Assembly: GCA_051867615.1 (NCBI GenBank) | Contig: JBJDYU010000052.1 | Coordinates: 1-39,781, forward strand | DNA: 39,781 bases | Reading direction: 5' to 3' | Source of the DNA: RGIG5472 sp051867615 | Lineage (GTDB): Bacteria > Bacillota > Clostridia > Oscillospirales > Oscillospiraceae | In this document: one piece after another, positions 1 to 7,101 of the stretch | Numbering within the stretch: the first letter of the stretch is position 1 | How the letters are laid out: each line of letters begins with the position of its first letter | Translations under genes and position numbers: made by a program | Notes under the pieces: model-generated | Told to the model about the DNA's origin: nothing | Database searches by the model: none | Seen by the model: only the letters and a program-made list of their open reading frames with translations

Positions 1-17
1 CTTTTTACGGGACACCT

Positions 18-36
18 CCACCGGCAGAGCCGGTGG
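18..36. repeat. 8-bp perfect hairpin at the left edge
   Basis: An 8-bp perfect stem with a 3-base loop (AGA) lies at 18-36. On the plus strand it is followed by a short T run. It could be the terminator of a gene lying left of the window. Hairpins of this kind also sit at the ends of IS200/IS605-type elements in gut clostridia, but no transposase is visible and the window starts too close to decide. Confidence 0.35.
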
Positions 37-53
37 TTTCCGTGACCAACGAA

Positions 54-79
54 AGAGCGGCGGAAATCTCCGCCGCTCT
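54..79 (-). terminator. Terminator-like hairpin downstream of the left-edge membrane protein
   Basis: An 11-bp perfect GC-rich stem (54-64 with 69-79) has a 4-base loop. Read on the minus strand it comes about 50 bases after the stop codon of the membrane protein gene and is followed by a weak T-rich stretch. It probably ends that transcript. It could also serve a gene entering from the left. Confidence 0.5.
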
Positions 80-130
80 CCTTTATTCTTCGAAAACGTG
101 CCTACAGTGCGGGCACCCGGGACATCAAAG

Positions 131-982
131 TCAATCCGGCTCGTTGTGTACCCAGCTCGCTCCTTTTTCATTATATGAGAAGTCTACTTCCCATACCTTT
201 CCTTCTGCGTCTTTGATATATATCGGAAAAGAACCGTAGTTCTTTACAGATACCCATAATTCGTTGCCATTTGTTTGTATCTCAACGCCGTCATATGCAG
301 ACTGCACTTCAAAAGGAGGCGTACCCTCCAGATCCGTTGCAAACGTCGCATCAGGGGATGCAGTTGCATGATATTCATACCAAGAACCGAACAGAAGCAT
401 TGCTCCTATCAGGACAAATGCAAGCAGGCGCACCGGTTTCCTTTTAAACAAAACGAGCGGAAAAACCGCCAATTCTCCCATGATGAACAGGGAGGAAAGC
501 AGATAACGGGGAAAGCTTCCGAGCATCATATGGACAGAGGCCGCCAGAGAAATGCACAGGATGAAGTTCACGATGCTCAGGAGGCATACGCTCAGCCAAT
601 TCCCCTTTTTGGTATACCATGCCAGCATTCCGCCGGGAAAGGTAAACAATGTGATGACCGCCCACTCCGGATAATACGCAAAAATTTGCCAGTGAAGCCA
701 GCAAAACGGGACCTGTACCAGATAAATCAGCGGCTGGCTGATCAGAAAGAACACAAAAGTTTTTGTTCCTGCCTCCAGCGGTTTTTCGCAGTTCAGGGCG
801 ATAAACAATGCCATGCACACCCAGAATTCAAAGCTGATCCCCGGCTGCTGCAAAGAAGTTCCCTGGAAGATTTTCGGGACCATAAGCAATCCCGGTACGA
901 TCCCGCAAACAGCAGACAATAGGAGCAGGCGCTTCCATGTCATATCCGTTTTTGTAAACAGTTTCTCTAATCCAGCTATCAT
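131..982 (-). CDS. Multi-pass membrane protein of unknown function with C-terminal soluble domain
   Basis: I do not recognise a named family. The 283-residue product has about seven hydrophobic segments (roughly residues 18-36, 50-65, 75-95, 97-125, 130-155, 160-176 and 181-197). A soluble domain of about 85 residues follows and ends in EPD. That domain looks beta-rich (alternating pattern around VEIQTNGNELWVSVKNYG), as in small extracytoplasmic Ig-like or sheet domains. The start was chosen at the ATG directly after GGAGGAGAAGC; the open frame runs on upstream but has no comparable ribosome site there. Base composition is visibly lower in GC than the neighbouring genes, which suggests recent acquisition. 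It is transcribed alone, from a good promoter about 60 bases upstream. Topology and role are inference. Confidence 0.75.
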   Translation of the reverse strand: MIAGLEKLFTKTDMTWKRLLLLSAVCGIVPGLLMVPKIFQGTSLQQPGISFEFWVCMALFIALNCEKPLEAGTKTFVFFLISQPLIYLVQVPFCWLHWQIFAYYPEWAVITLFTFPGGMLAWYTKKGNWLSVCLLSIVNFILCISLAASVHMMLGSFPRYLLSSLFIMGELAVFPLVLFKRKPVRLLAFVLIGAMLLFGSWYEYHATASPDATFATDLEGTPPFEVQSAYDGVEIQTNGNELWVSVKNYGSFPIYIKDAEGKVWEVDFSYNEKGASWVHNEPD

Positions 983-1042
983 GCTTCTCCTCCATGGAAA
1001 ATGAAAACCCGCCATCCCCACACGTTCCGCTTTGACGGATCC

Positions 1043-1071
1043 AGTATACCATAGCGCGGAATTGCCCGCAA
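1043..1071 (-). promoter_or_regulatory. SigA-type promoter of the left-edge membrane protein
   Basis: On the minus strand, -35 TTGCGG (1066-1071) and -10 TATACT (1043-1048) are separated by 17 bases. The -10 is preceded by TGG, an extended -10. It lies about 60 bases upstream of the chosen start codon. Confidence 0.55.
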
Positions 1072-1136
1072 CAGAGGGGGTCGGCGAAATCAGCGGGACC
1101 AAAGCCCGGCAGCGCGCAGGGTAAACGGGAGAGCGA

Positions 1137-1165
1137 TTGCAAATCCGCCGGGAATGTGGTACGAT
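1137..1165 (+). promoter_or_regulatory. Probable promoter of the YjjG-type nucleotidase
   Basis: TTGCAA (1137-1142), a 17-base spacer and TACGAT (1160-1165) lie about 36 bases before the start codon at 1202. Spacing is ideal and the -10 is one base off consensus. Confidence 0.45.
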
Positions 1166-1201
1166 GCTCCTATCAATCATTCCATCACAAAGGAGCGCAC
1201 C

Positions 1202-1891
1202 ATGAGCCGCTATCCTTACCTTCTTTTCGACGCGGACAACACCCTCTTTGACTTCAGCGCCGCCGAGCGTCTGGCCTTTCGCGGCACCTGCGCGCAAAAC
1301 GGCCTGCCCTACTCGCCGGAAAATTACGAGGTCTACCAGCGCATCAACGCGGCGCTGTGGACAGACTTTGACCGGGGCCTTTGCAGCAAGGAGTTCGTGG
1401 TGATCGAGCGCTTCCGCCGCTTCCTCGCCTACCTCGGCGTGGAGGGCGATGCGGAGGCCTGCACCAGAGCCCACGAGGCGGGCCTTGGCCAGTGCGCCGA
1501 GCTGATCGACGGCGCGGAGGAGCTTTGCCGCACCCTCTCCGGAAACCACAAGCTCTATCTCATCACCAACGCCGTGGCCGCGGTGCAGCGCAGCCGCCTT
1601 GCAAAGTCCGCCATCAAGGACTACCTCTCCGGGGCCTTCATCTCCGAGGACGCGGGCTGCGGCAAGCCCCAAAGCGCCTATTTCGACTATGTGTTCTCCC
1701 GCATTCCGGGCATCACAAAGGAAAACTGCCTTGTCATCGGCGATTCCCTCACCAGCGACATCCAGGGCGCCAACAACTACGGCCTCCCCTGCGTCTGGTA
1801 TAATCCCGGGGGCCATCCTCTGCCGGAGGGGCTGCGGGCCGACCATGTGATCTCCGATCTGCGGGAGCTGTACGCCATCATTGGGGACTGA
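1202..1891 (+). CDS. YjjG/YfnB-family HAD pyrimidine nucleotidase
   Basis: The 229-residue haloacid dehalogenase-superfamily phosphatase carries motif I as DADNT (D10 nucleophile, D12 acid/base) near the N-terminus, a helical cap, and motif IV as GDSLTSD near residue 180. The sequence around motif I (LLFDADNTLFDFSAAE) is the signature of the YjjG/YfnB group. Members dephosphorylate nucleoside monophosphates, particularly non-canonical pyrimidine nucleotides, in the cytosol. The start is set at ATG 1202, eight bases after AAGGAG; an earlier in-frame ATG at 1154 lacks a ribosome site and would add a non-conserved extension. A strong terminator follows at once, so the gene is monocistronic. Family assignment is firm; the exact substrate is inferred from the family. 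Confidence 0.9.
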   Translation: MSRYPYLLFDADNTLFDFSAAERLAFRGTCAQNGLPYSPENYEVYQRINAALWTDFDRGLCSKEFVVIERFRRFLAYLGVEGDAEACTRAHEAGLGQCAELIDGAEELCRTLSGNHKLYLITNAVAAVQRSRLAKSAIKDYLSGAFISEDAGCGKPQSAYFDYVFSRIPGITKENCLVIGDSLTSDIQGANNYGLPCVWYNPGGHPLPEGLRADHVISDLRELYAIIGD

Positions 1892-1899
1892 TACTCTTT

Positions 1900-1933
1900 G
1901 CCGCCTGCCGGGCTTTCGGCGGGCGGCGTTTTT
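1900..1933 (+). terminator. Rho-independent terminator of the YjjG-type gene
   Basis: An 11-bp GC-rich stem (1900-1910 with 1917-1927, one G-U pair) and a 6-base loop are followed by five Ts (1929-1933). It starts nine bases after the stop codon. Confidence 0.85.
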
Positions 1934-1943
1934 CCATTTCTTT

Positions 1944-1978
1944 GTCAGAAATCCGCGGTTTTTTACGTCTGTTATAAT
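1944..1978 (+). promoter_or_regulatory. Promoter region of the sigma-factor operon
   Basis: A TATAAT hexamer (1973-1978) lies about 35 bases before the sigma-factor start but has no good -35 at 17 bases. The same stretch also holds TGTCAG (1944-1949 region) about 17 bases before CGTC (1966-1969). That arrangement resembles promoters read by ECF sigma factors, which commonly transcribe their own genes. Which element is used cannot be told from sequence. Confidence 0.35.
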
Positions 1979-2011
1979 AGAGGGACCCAAGCGGGAAAGG
2001 AGGGCAGGCTC

Positions 2012-2569
2012 ATGGAGGACCACGAGATCGTGGCGCTGTACTGGCGGCGGGACGAGCGCGCCATTGAGGAGAGTGGGCGCAAATACGGCCCCTACTGCTA
2101 TTCCCTGGCCCAGCGCATCCTTCAGCGGCACGAGGACGCGGAGGAGTGCGTCAGCGACACCTGGCTCCGGGCCTGGAACGCCATGCCGCCCCAGCGGCCA
2201 AACCGGCTGCGGCTGTTCCTCGCGCGGATCACCCGGAATCTGGCCTTCGACCGCTGCCGCGCCCTGGGCGCGGAAAAGCGGGGCGGCAGCCTCACCGTGG
2301 CGCTGGAGGAGCTGGGCGAGTGTCTCGCCGCGCCGGAGGGCGTGGAGGAGCCGCTGCGGCAAAAGGAGCTGGAGGAGTGCCTGGGCCGCTTTCTCCGCTC
2401 GCTGCCCGCCCGGGAGCGAGGCGTGTTTCTGCGGCGCTACTTCTTTCTGGACTCCACGGGCGAGATCGCGGCGCGATACGGCCTGTCCGACGCGAACGTG
2501 CTGACGCTCCTTTCCCGGACGCGAAAGAAGCTGAAAGCGCAGCTGGGAAAGGAGGGCTTTGACACATGA
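2012..2569 (+). CDS. ECF-type RNA polymerase sigma factor
   Basis: A 185-residue sigma-70-family protein. Region 2 spans about residues 8-75 (includes DAEECVSDTWLRAWNAMPP, the typical DAEDxxQ/SDTWLxxW pattern of region 2.2-2.3). A short linker leads to region 4 (about 125-180, helix-turn-helix around FFLDSTGEIAARYGLS). Regions 1 and 3 are missing, as in ECF factors. The start is ATG 2012, seven bases after AAAGGAGGG. The stop codon overlaps the ATG of the next gene in an ATGA arrangement, so the two are translationally coupled. The partner is a single-pass membrane protein, the usual layout of an ECF factor and its controlling anti-sigma protein. The inducing signal and regulon are unknown. 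Confidence 0.9.
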   Translation: MEDHEIVALYWRRDERAIEESGRKYGPYCYSLAQRILQRHEDAEECVSDTWLRAWNAMPPQRPNRLRLFLARITRNLAFDRCRALGAEKRGGSLTVALEELGECLAAPEGVEEPLRQKELEECLGRFLRSLPARERGVFLRRYFFLDSTGEIAARYGLSDANVLTLLSRTRKKLKAQLGKEGFDT

Positions 2570-3732
2570 ACCCTGCGCAGCTTTTTGCCGCCGTGGGCGA
2601 AACGGAGGAACGCTTCCTCGCGGAAAGCGAACATCCCTCCAAAAAGCGCCGCTGGCGCAGGCCCCTGGCCGTGGCCGCGTGTCTGGCGCTGCTCCTCGCA
2701 GGGGCGGTGCAGACGCTCTTGCGGCTGGAATATCTGACTGCCGGTTGCGGCGCGTGGCCCGGCGACATCGTGGACGGCGTTTACTACTACCGCGTGCCCC
2801 ACAAGGGCTTTTGCCGCTATACCCCGGAGGAGGGATCGGAGCTGCTGGTCCACACCATCTTAGAGGACGGCTGCATCGTCAACGAATACGGCGTGTACTA
2901 CACCCGGGGGCGGAGCCTGTACGTCCGCGTCCATGCGACAGGAAAAACGGAAAAGCTCTACACCGTTCCCCTCTTTACCGTCTCCCACATCGGCGTGAGC
3001 TTTCTCGCGGAGGGAACGCTGGATCTGACGGTCTACAACAAGTGGAAGGAATATAAGTACGATCTGGAGCTGGACGGCAAGACCGGCGAGGTGCTCTCCA
3101 CCCTCCTGCCCCCCACGGACTACGGCGAGGACGTGCTGCGGCCCACGGAGCAAAGCTATCTCGTGGGTGAACGGCGCATTGAAAAGGTGAAGGTCTCCCG
3201 GGAGGAGACGGACGCGGTGGCGGCGCAGTACGGCCTGACGTTCCATGACCGGCTCTGTGACCTCACGGAAAACGGCGTTTCCCTCCTGCCGGAGGGGGCC
3301 TACACCAGCGATTACAGCGACACGCAGCTGGGCGATTACCTGCTGGTGCAGTATTTCTTCCCCGAAACGCTGGAGACGGAGGGAGATCACGCCCTGCTCC
3401 TGCTGCCGGAGGGCGGCAGCGTGGAGCTGCCGAACACGTATATCAGCGCCGCGGCGGAGGGCTATGTCTACTGCATGGCCTACAGCGATTCCGGTGAGCA
3501 GGAGAATGCGATAAGCTGTCTCGAAATCGCGAGCGGCGAGAGCTGGACGCTGCCGCTGGATCACCCGGAGCTGGCCTCCGACCTATACGACTTCGCCACC
3601 GACGGGACGCTTCTCTACTCCAGCGCGCCCTGGGCCAAGGCGCAGACCTGCTGGGAGATCGTCCGTGACGAAAGCGGCCGTCCCGCCTCCCTGCGGCTGG
3701 TGGCGGAGGACATCTCCGAGGGTATGCGGTAA
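2566..3732 (+). CDS. Single-pass membrane protein, probable anti-sigma factor or sensor partner of the ECF factor
   Basis: The 388-residue protein has a short basic cytoplasmic N-terminus (about 30 residues, with KKRRWRR just before the membrane), one transmembrane helix (about residues 33-55) and a large external domain of some 330 residues rich in aromatic and acidic residues. The external part has repeating strand patterns (VYYYRVPHKGF, YLLVQYFFPE, YVYCMAYSDSGE, LLYSSAPW) that suggest a propeller-like or other beta repeat fold; this is inference. Its start overlaps the sigma gene stop by four bases. The position makes an anti-sigma role likely, but the cytoplasmic segment is shorter than a classical zinc anti-sigma domain and no HxxxCxxC motif is present. 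It may instead be a sensor or an effector co-expressed with the sigma factor. Confidence 0.75.
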   Translation: MNPAQLFAAVGETEERFLAESEHPSKKRRWRRPLAVAACLALLLAGAVQTLLRLEYLTAGCGAWPGDIVDGVYYYRVPHKGFCRYTPEEGSELLVHTILEDGCIVNEYGVYYTRGRSLYVRVHATGKTEKLYTVPLFTVSHIGVSFLAEGTLDLTVYNKWKEYKYDLELDGKTGEVLSTLLPPTDYGEDVLRPTEQSYLVGERRIEKVKVSREETDAVAAQYGLTFHDRLCDLTENGVSLLPEGAYTSDYSDTQLGDYLLVQYFFPETLETEGDHALLLLPEGGSVELPNTYISAAAEGYVYCMAYSDSGEQENAISCLEIASGESWTLPLDHPELASDLYDFATDGTLLYSSAPWAKAQTCWEIVRDESGRPASLRLVAEDISEGMR

Positions 3733-3735
3733 AAA

Positions 3736-3772
3736 AGCAGTCCCGCCGTACGGCGGGACTGCTCCATTTTTT
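3736..3772. terminator. Bidirectional terminator between convergent genes
   Basis: A 13-bp perfect stem (3736-3748 with 3751-3763) has a 2-base centre, with six Ts within a few bases on the plus side (3767-3772) and six As before it (3731-3736), which are Ts on the minus strand. It ends the sigma-factor operon on the plus strand and the ProX-like gene on the minus strand. Confidence 0.9.
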
Positions 3773-4314
3773 CACAGCCGCACCAGCCTGGCCCGGTGGC
3801 CGATGGCGGGGCAGAATTTCATCAGCAGGTCGTTGGTCCTGATGCGGAAATGGCTGCGGTTGTCGCAGGCGTTGGAGGCGAACCACTCATCGTTCGCGAT
3901 CTCCCGGTCGATGACCAGCTTCACCTTTCCCGCCTTGTCGTGCATCAGGCAGGGGATGGACGCGGTGCCGGGCGTCACGCCCAGCAGCTCCATCATCTCC
4001 TCCTCCGAGGCAAAGGAGGGATGGCTGCACTCCAGCTTCTCCTGAAAGGCCTTGGTATTAAACTGCTTGTGGGCCGGCATCATCACCAGATAGTACTGGG
4101 TCTTTTCCTGATTGCGGACAAGAGAGCTTTTCCGGATCTCGCTGCCAAGCTTGGCACTGACGATATCACAGTCCTCCATGGGGCCGGCAGAGTCGTTATC
4201 CACCCGCTCAAAGGGGATGCCCAGCTCCTCCAACAGGGCGAAGGTCGCCATTTCCGCGGCGCTGCGCTCACCCGTGGGGGCGGTGGTAAAGATCTCGCTG
4301 ACGAACATACGCAT
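3772..4314 (-). CDS. Prolyl-tRNA synthetase-associated (ProX/YbaK-type) aminoacyl-tRNA deacylase
   Basis: The 180-residue protein is a free-standing version of the editing (INS/YbaK) domain of prolyl-tRNA synthetase. Proteins of this type (ProX, PrdX) hydrolyse Ala-tRNA(Pro) formed by mischarging and act in trans in the cytosol. Conserved features visible are LxxLGIPFERVDND near the N-terminus, the K in KTQYYLVMMP, the loop LLGVTPGTASIPCLMHD, and the C-terminal FRIRTNDLLMKFCP. The start is placed at the second ATG (4314), six bases after AAAGG; the first ATG (4320) abuts that ribosome site. A GC-rich hairpin with a T run sits only about 20 bases upstream, so the gene has no room for its own promoter after it and must depend on read-through or an internal promoter in the upstream gene. 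Confidence 0.85.
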   Translation of the reverse strand: MRMFVSEIFTTAPTGERSAAEMATFALLEELGIPFERVDNDSAGPMEDCDIVSAKLGSEIRKSSLVRNQEKTQYYLVMMPAHKQFNTKAFQEKLECSHPSFASEEEMMELLGVTPGTASIPCLMHDKAGKVKLVIDREIANDEWFASNACDNRSHFRIRTNDLLMKFCPAIGHRARLVRL

Positions 4315-4334
4315 GACCATCCTTTCTTATGCAA

Positions 4335-4363
4335 AAAGCGGGCCGGCGACGCCGGCCCGCTTT
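4335..4363 (-). terminator. Terminator or attenuator between the CD1247-like and ProX-like genes
   Basis: A 13-bp perfect stem (4335-4347 with 4351-4363) with a 3-base loop is followed on the minus strand by a five-base T run. It begins about 17 bases after the stop of the CD1247-like gene and ends about 20 bases before the ProX-like start, so it may set the ratio of the two proteins. Confidence 0.85.
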
Positions 4364-4379
4364 ACGGTACATTACTTTC

Positions 4380-4802
4380 TCAGTCGTCCTGCTCCTCGTC
4401 GTCCATGCCGGCGGCATTGGCGAGGTCGCTCAAATCAAACTCCAGCTTTTCGCCGCAGTTGGGGCAGATGACTTCGCCGTCCTCCAGGACGGAATCGTCG
4501 AAGAAGATCTCCTCCTCGCAGTTGGGGCAGGTGGTGACGTAGCACTCGTCTTCGTCATCCTCGTCTTCTTCCTCGTCATCCTCCTCGTAGAGGAACTCCT
4601 CCACGTCGGAGAGATCGTCGCTGACGGCGTCGATGCCCTCCTCCAGCTCGCAGATCTCGTCCTCCAGCTCTTCCAGCTCCTCGGAGACGTCGCCCAGCAG
4701 GTCGATGATGGCGGCCAGGAGCTTGCCCTCCTTGGTCTCCTCGTCCAGCTTCAGGCCCTCTGCCAGGCCCTTCAGATACGCGACCTTTTCAGCAATACCC
4801 AT
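4380..4802 (-). CDS. CD1247 N-terminal domain-type acidic zinc-ribbon protein
   Basis: The 140-residue protein begins with a helical segment (about residues 1-30, MGIAEKVAYLKGLAEGLKLD) that matches the clostridial family annotated as CD1247 N-terminal domain. A long, very acidic coiled-coil-like stretch (about 31-87) follows, then a zinc ribbon with two CPNC knuckles (C92/C95 and C113/C116), and an acidic tail. No enzyme motif is visible. The family is widespread in clostridia, but its function is not established to my knowledge; a role as an adaptor in transcription or translation is only a guess from the ribbon and charge. It lies 60 bases downstream of efp on the same strand, probably partly co-transcribed, with ribosome site AAAGGAG. 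Confidence 0.85.
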   Translation of the reverse strand: MGIAEKVAYLKGLAEGLKLDEETKEGKLLAAIIDLLGDVSEELEELEDEICELEEGIDAVSDDLSDVEEFLYEEDDEEEDEDDEDECYVTTCPNCEEEIFFDDSVLEDGEVICPNCGEKLEFDLSDLANAAGMDDEEQDD

Positions 4803-4862
4803 TTCGTTCTCCTTTCAGAAAATCACACAGGTGTTGATAGTACCCTATGTTCCTTCCGCCGA

Positions 4863-5432
4863 TCAACCCTTGCTGCGGCCCAGATACTCGCCGGTGCGGG
4901 TGTCGATCTGGATCTTGTCGCCCTCGTTGATGAACAGAGGCACCTTGACCTCCGCGCCGGTCTCCAGAATGGCGGGCTTGGTGACGTTGGTGGCGGTATC
5001 GCCCTTCACGCCGGGATCGGACTTGGTGACCACCAGATCCACGAAGTTGGGGGGCTCCACGCCGAAGACGTTGCCCTTGTAGGACAGCACCTTGCACATG
5101 GTGTTTTCCTTGATGAAGCGGAACGCATCGCCCAGCACGTCCTTGTTCAGGGGGACCATGTCGTAGGTCTCCTGATCCATGAAGTAATACAGCTCGCCGT
5201 CGGCATAGCTGTATTCCATGTCCTTGCGGTCGATGAACGCTTCCTCGAACTTGGCGGTGGGGTTGAAGGAAGTCTCGGTCACAGCGCCGGTCACGACGTT
5301 GCGCATCTTGGTGCGGACGAAAGCGGCGCCCTTGCCGGGCTTCACGTGCTGGAACTCGATGACCTGCATCACCTTGCCGTCCATCTCAAAGGTCTTGCCG
5401 TTGCGGAAATCGCCGGCGGTAATCGTTGCCAT
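4863..5432 (-). CDS. efp: Elongation factor P
   Basis: A 189-residue protein with the three-domain EF-P layout. The N-terminal KOW-like domain carries the loop KPGKG with lysine 34 at its tip, the position that is modified in many bacteria. The two OB-fold domains follow and the C-terminus ends GEYLGRSKG. EF-P binds between the ribosomal P and E sites and relieves stalling at consecutive prolines. That is relevant here because the LCP protein in this window has a proline-rich tail. No lysine-modifying enzyme (EpmA, YmfI type) is visible nearby. The ribosome site is GGAGG, seven bases before the ATG, and a clear promoter lies about 85 bases upstream. Confidence 0.97.
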   Translation of the reverse strand: MATITAGDFRNGKTFEMDGKVMQVIEFQHVKPGKGAAFVRTKMRNVVTGAVTETSFNPTAKFEEAFIDRKDMEYSYADGELYYFMDQETYDMVPLNKDVLGDAFRFIKENTMCKVLSYKGNVFGVEPPNFVDLVVTKSDPGVKGDTATNVTKPAILETGAEVKVPLFINEGDKIQIDTRTGEYLGRSKG

Positions 5433-5516
5433 AGTGTCAATCCTCCATATTCCTGGGGACGGGCGGGCCGCCTCCCGATTCTAATAGTATGAAATACGCG
5501 AAATAATACCGCAGAT

Positions 5517-5545
5517 ATTTTATCGCATCTTCGCATACTTGGCAA
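5517..5545 (-). promoter_or_regulatory. SigA-type promoter of efp
   Basis: On the minus strand, TTGCCA (5540-5545), a 17-base spacer and TAAAAT (5517-5522). The surrounding stretch is AT-rich compared with the flanking genes, and transcription would begin about 80 bases before the efp start. Confidence 0.55.
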
Positions 5546-5608
5546 TAGGTTTCCCCGTATTTTTTGCGTCAGCGGGACAAAAATCTGCCATTTTTTCAGG
5601 GAAAGGGA

Positions 5609-5625
5609 GCCGCCGCTCCGGCGGC
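5609..5625 (-). terminator. Weak terminator-like hairpin after yqeG
   Basis: A 7-bp GC stem (5609-5615 with 5619-5625) with a 3-base loop begins two bases after the yqeG stop codon. The downstream minus-strand sequence is only moderately T-rich, so termination here is uncertain. Confidence 0.4.
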
Positions 5626-5627
5626 CC

Positions 5628-6143
5628 TCAGCCCCCCCGGCGCCGCATATTCGCCTTCGCCCGGGCCTTGAAGGGGCGCTGCAGCAGGTGGAGCACATGG
5701 TTCCACGCCCCCACGGGGCCCTCCAGCGGCTCCACCATCAGCGCGGGGATGCCCATGCGTTTGGCCGCCAGCACATCCGTCAGCAGCTTATCGCCGAGAA
5801 AGGCGCAGTCCGTCGGCGCTTTTCCCGCCTCCTCCATGGCCTGCACCAGCCCCCGGCGGGAGGGCTTTCCCGCGTGGCGGACATAGGGCAGGCCCAGCGG
5901 CGCGCAGAACTCCCCGGCCCGGACGCCGGAGCGGTTGTTGGAAACAACCGTCACGCGGATGCCGGCGCGCTCCAGCTCTCCCAGCCAGCGGCGCAGCGCC
6001 TCGTCGGGCTGCCGCCGGGCCTTGGGGGCCAGGGTATAGTCCAGATCGCAGAGCAGCAGCGTCACGCCGAGCTGCTGCAAAAACGCCGGCGTGACGGAAC
6101 GGTAATCCGGAAAAACATAGTCCGGGACAAGGGATAGGCTCAT
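5628..6143 (-). CDS. yqeG: YqeG-family HAD phosphatase
   Basis: The 171-residue HAD-superfamily protein has motif I as DLDYT (D33, D35), motif II serine in VVSNN, and motif IV as GDKLLTD. The N-terminal PDYVFPDYRSVTPAFLQQLGV is the conserved lead-in of the YqeG (phosphatidylglycerophosphatase-like, IIIA subfamily) group. The cellular substrate of bacterial YqeG is not settled; the related yeast Gep4 and plant proteins dephosphorylate phosphatidylglycerophosphate. The start is taken at ATG 6143 after AAAGGCGG; a farther in-frame ATG at 6167 has no ribosome site. In Bacillus yqeG lies beside yqeH, yhbY, nadD and yqeK. Here it stands alone, some 8 kb away from that cluster. Confidence 0.88.
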   Translation of the reverse strand: MSLSLVPDYVFPDYRSVTPAFLQQLGVTLLLCDLDYTLAPKARRQPDEALRRWLGELERAGIRVTVVSNNRSGVRAGEFCAPLGLPYVRHAGKPSRRGLVQAMEEAGKAPTDCAFLGDKLLTDVLAAKRMGIPALMVEPLEGPVGAWNHVLHLLQRPFKARAKANMRRRGG

Positions 6144-6219
6144 AACGCGCCGCCTTTCTGCATACAATCATTTTATCCAGTATAGCAGAAATCTTTTGCC
6201 GAGACAAGGGGGGGCCTCT

Positions 6220-6993
6220 ATGCAGCTCTATCTCACGGCCACCGCCGAATACGAACCCGCCGCCGCCAGGCTTTCCCGCTCTCTGGCCCATATGTGCTAC
6301 CGCGTGGGCGCGGAGGGGCGGCTCATGCGCAACGCCTCTCCCAAGGGCGGGATCATGGTGCTGACCGACGCGGGAAGGCCCTCCTTCGCGGAGGGAAAGC
6401 AGCTGGCGGGCGAGGTCATGCAGGAGTGCCGGGCGGGAAACTTCAGCGGCGTGGCGGTGGACTTCGAATCTCCGCCCGCCGACGACCGCCTTCACTTTCT
6501 CCGCCAGCTGGGCGACCAGCTCCGCTACGCCGGAAAGCGTTTTTTCGTGCCGGAGCGCTACGCACCGTCCTTCCCCACCGCCTCTATCCTGCTCTGCACC
6601 GCCCTCTCCGGCGGAGATTTTCAGACGCGGCTGAAAAAGGCCGCCCGGGAGTACGGCGCCCGGCGTCTGGCGCTGGACGTACAGTGGCTGCGCATGGACT
6701 TTCCCCTCCCCTGCCCCAGCGGCTGCGGACGGCCGCTGACGGCGGAGAACCTGACGGCCCTCATGCGCGCACAGCAGCCTGTGGCGCTCTTTTCCGAGGA
6801 GCTTTGCGCGGAATACTTCACCTACGCCCGGGCGGCGGAGCATCACTTCGTGCTGTTCGACACGGCGGAAAGCATCCTGAAAAAGCTCCGCTTCGGCGCG
6901 CAGCTCGGCTGCGGCAGCGCGTTTATCCTGTACGCCGAGGCGGACGACCCCGCGGGACTCATGCAGCGCATCCGAAAGGAAAAAGTCCTGTGA
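6220..6993 (+). CDS. GH18-like TIM-barrel protein without signal peptide, function unknown
   Basis: The 257-residue protein has no leader or transmembrane segment. The stretch GVAVDFESP (D81, E83) with the preceding strand resembles the DxxDxDxE strand-4 motif of glycoside hydrolase family 18. The alternating strand/helix pattern (FFVPERYAP, SILLCTALSGG, RRLALDVQWLRMDFP, QPVALFSEEL, HHFVLFDTAES, GCGSAFILYAEAD) fits a compact (beta/alpha)8 barrel. Only part of the catalytic motif is kept, so activity is doubtful. Related YaaH/YdhD-type proteins act on cortex peptidoglycan, but those are exported. The start is ATG 6220 after a GGGGGGG tract (a poor ribosome site); a TTG at 6196 is an alternative. 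The last codons and stop lie inside a perfect hairpin repeat. Confidence 0.6.
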   Translation: MQLYLTATAEYEPAAARLSRSLAHMCYRVGAEGRLMRNASPKGGIMVLTDAGRPSFAEGKQLAGEVMQECRAGNFSGVAVDFESPPADDRLHFLRQLGDQLRYAGKRFFVPERYAPSFPTASILLCTALSGGDFQTRLKKAAREYGARRLALDVQWLRMDFPLPCPSGCGRPLTAENLTALMRAQQPVALFSEELCAEYFTYARAAEHHFVLFDTAESILKKLRFGAQLGCGSAFILYAEADDPAGLMQRIRKEKVL

Positions 6994-7009
6994 CGAATGT
7001 CACAGGACT
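6984..7009. repeat. 26-bp palindrome, copy 1 (end of GH18-like gene)
   Basis: An 11-bp perfect stem with a GAAT loop. With one extra base on the left it is an exact 27-bp direct repeat of 7181-7207. It contains the stop codon of the GH18-like gene and is preceded by an A run, which is a T run on the minus strand, so it would have formed half of a bidirectional terminator. Confidence 0.9.
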
Positions 7010-7101
7010 CAGGCTGTCGAAAAGCTTTCCGGCCAAAGGTTTCGGAGGGAAAGATAGTGTGAAAGAAAACCGTCAGGGTTGTCTTTCGCGTTCAATCAAA
7101 C

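Noticed and set aside
33..239. 68-codon plus-strand frame at the left edge
   Set aside because: It runs through a terminator hairpin and into the antisense of the membrane protein, and has no ribosome site.
983..2362. Long minus-strand extension upstream of the left-edge membrane protein
   Set aside because: It is antisense to the YjjG-type and sigma-factor genes. The true start has a strong ribosome site and a promoter between it and this extension.
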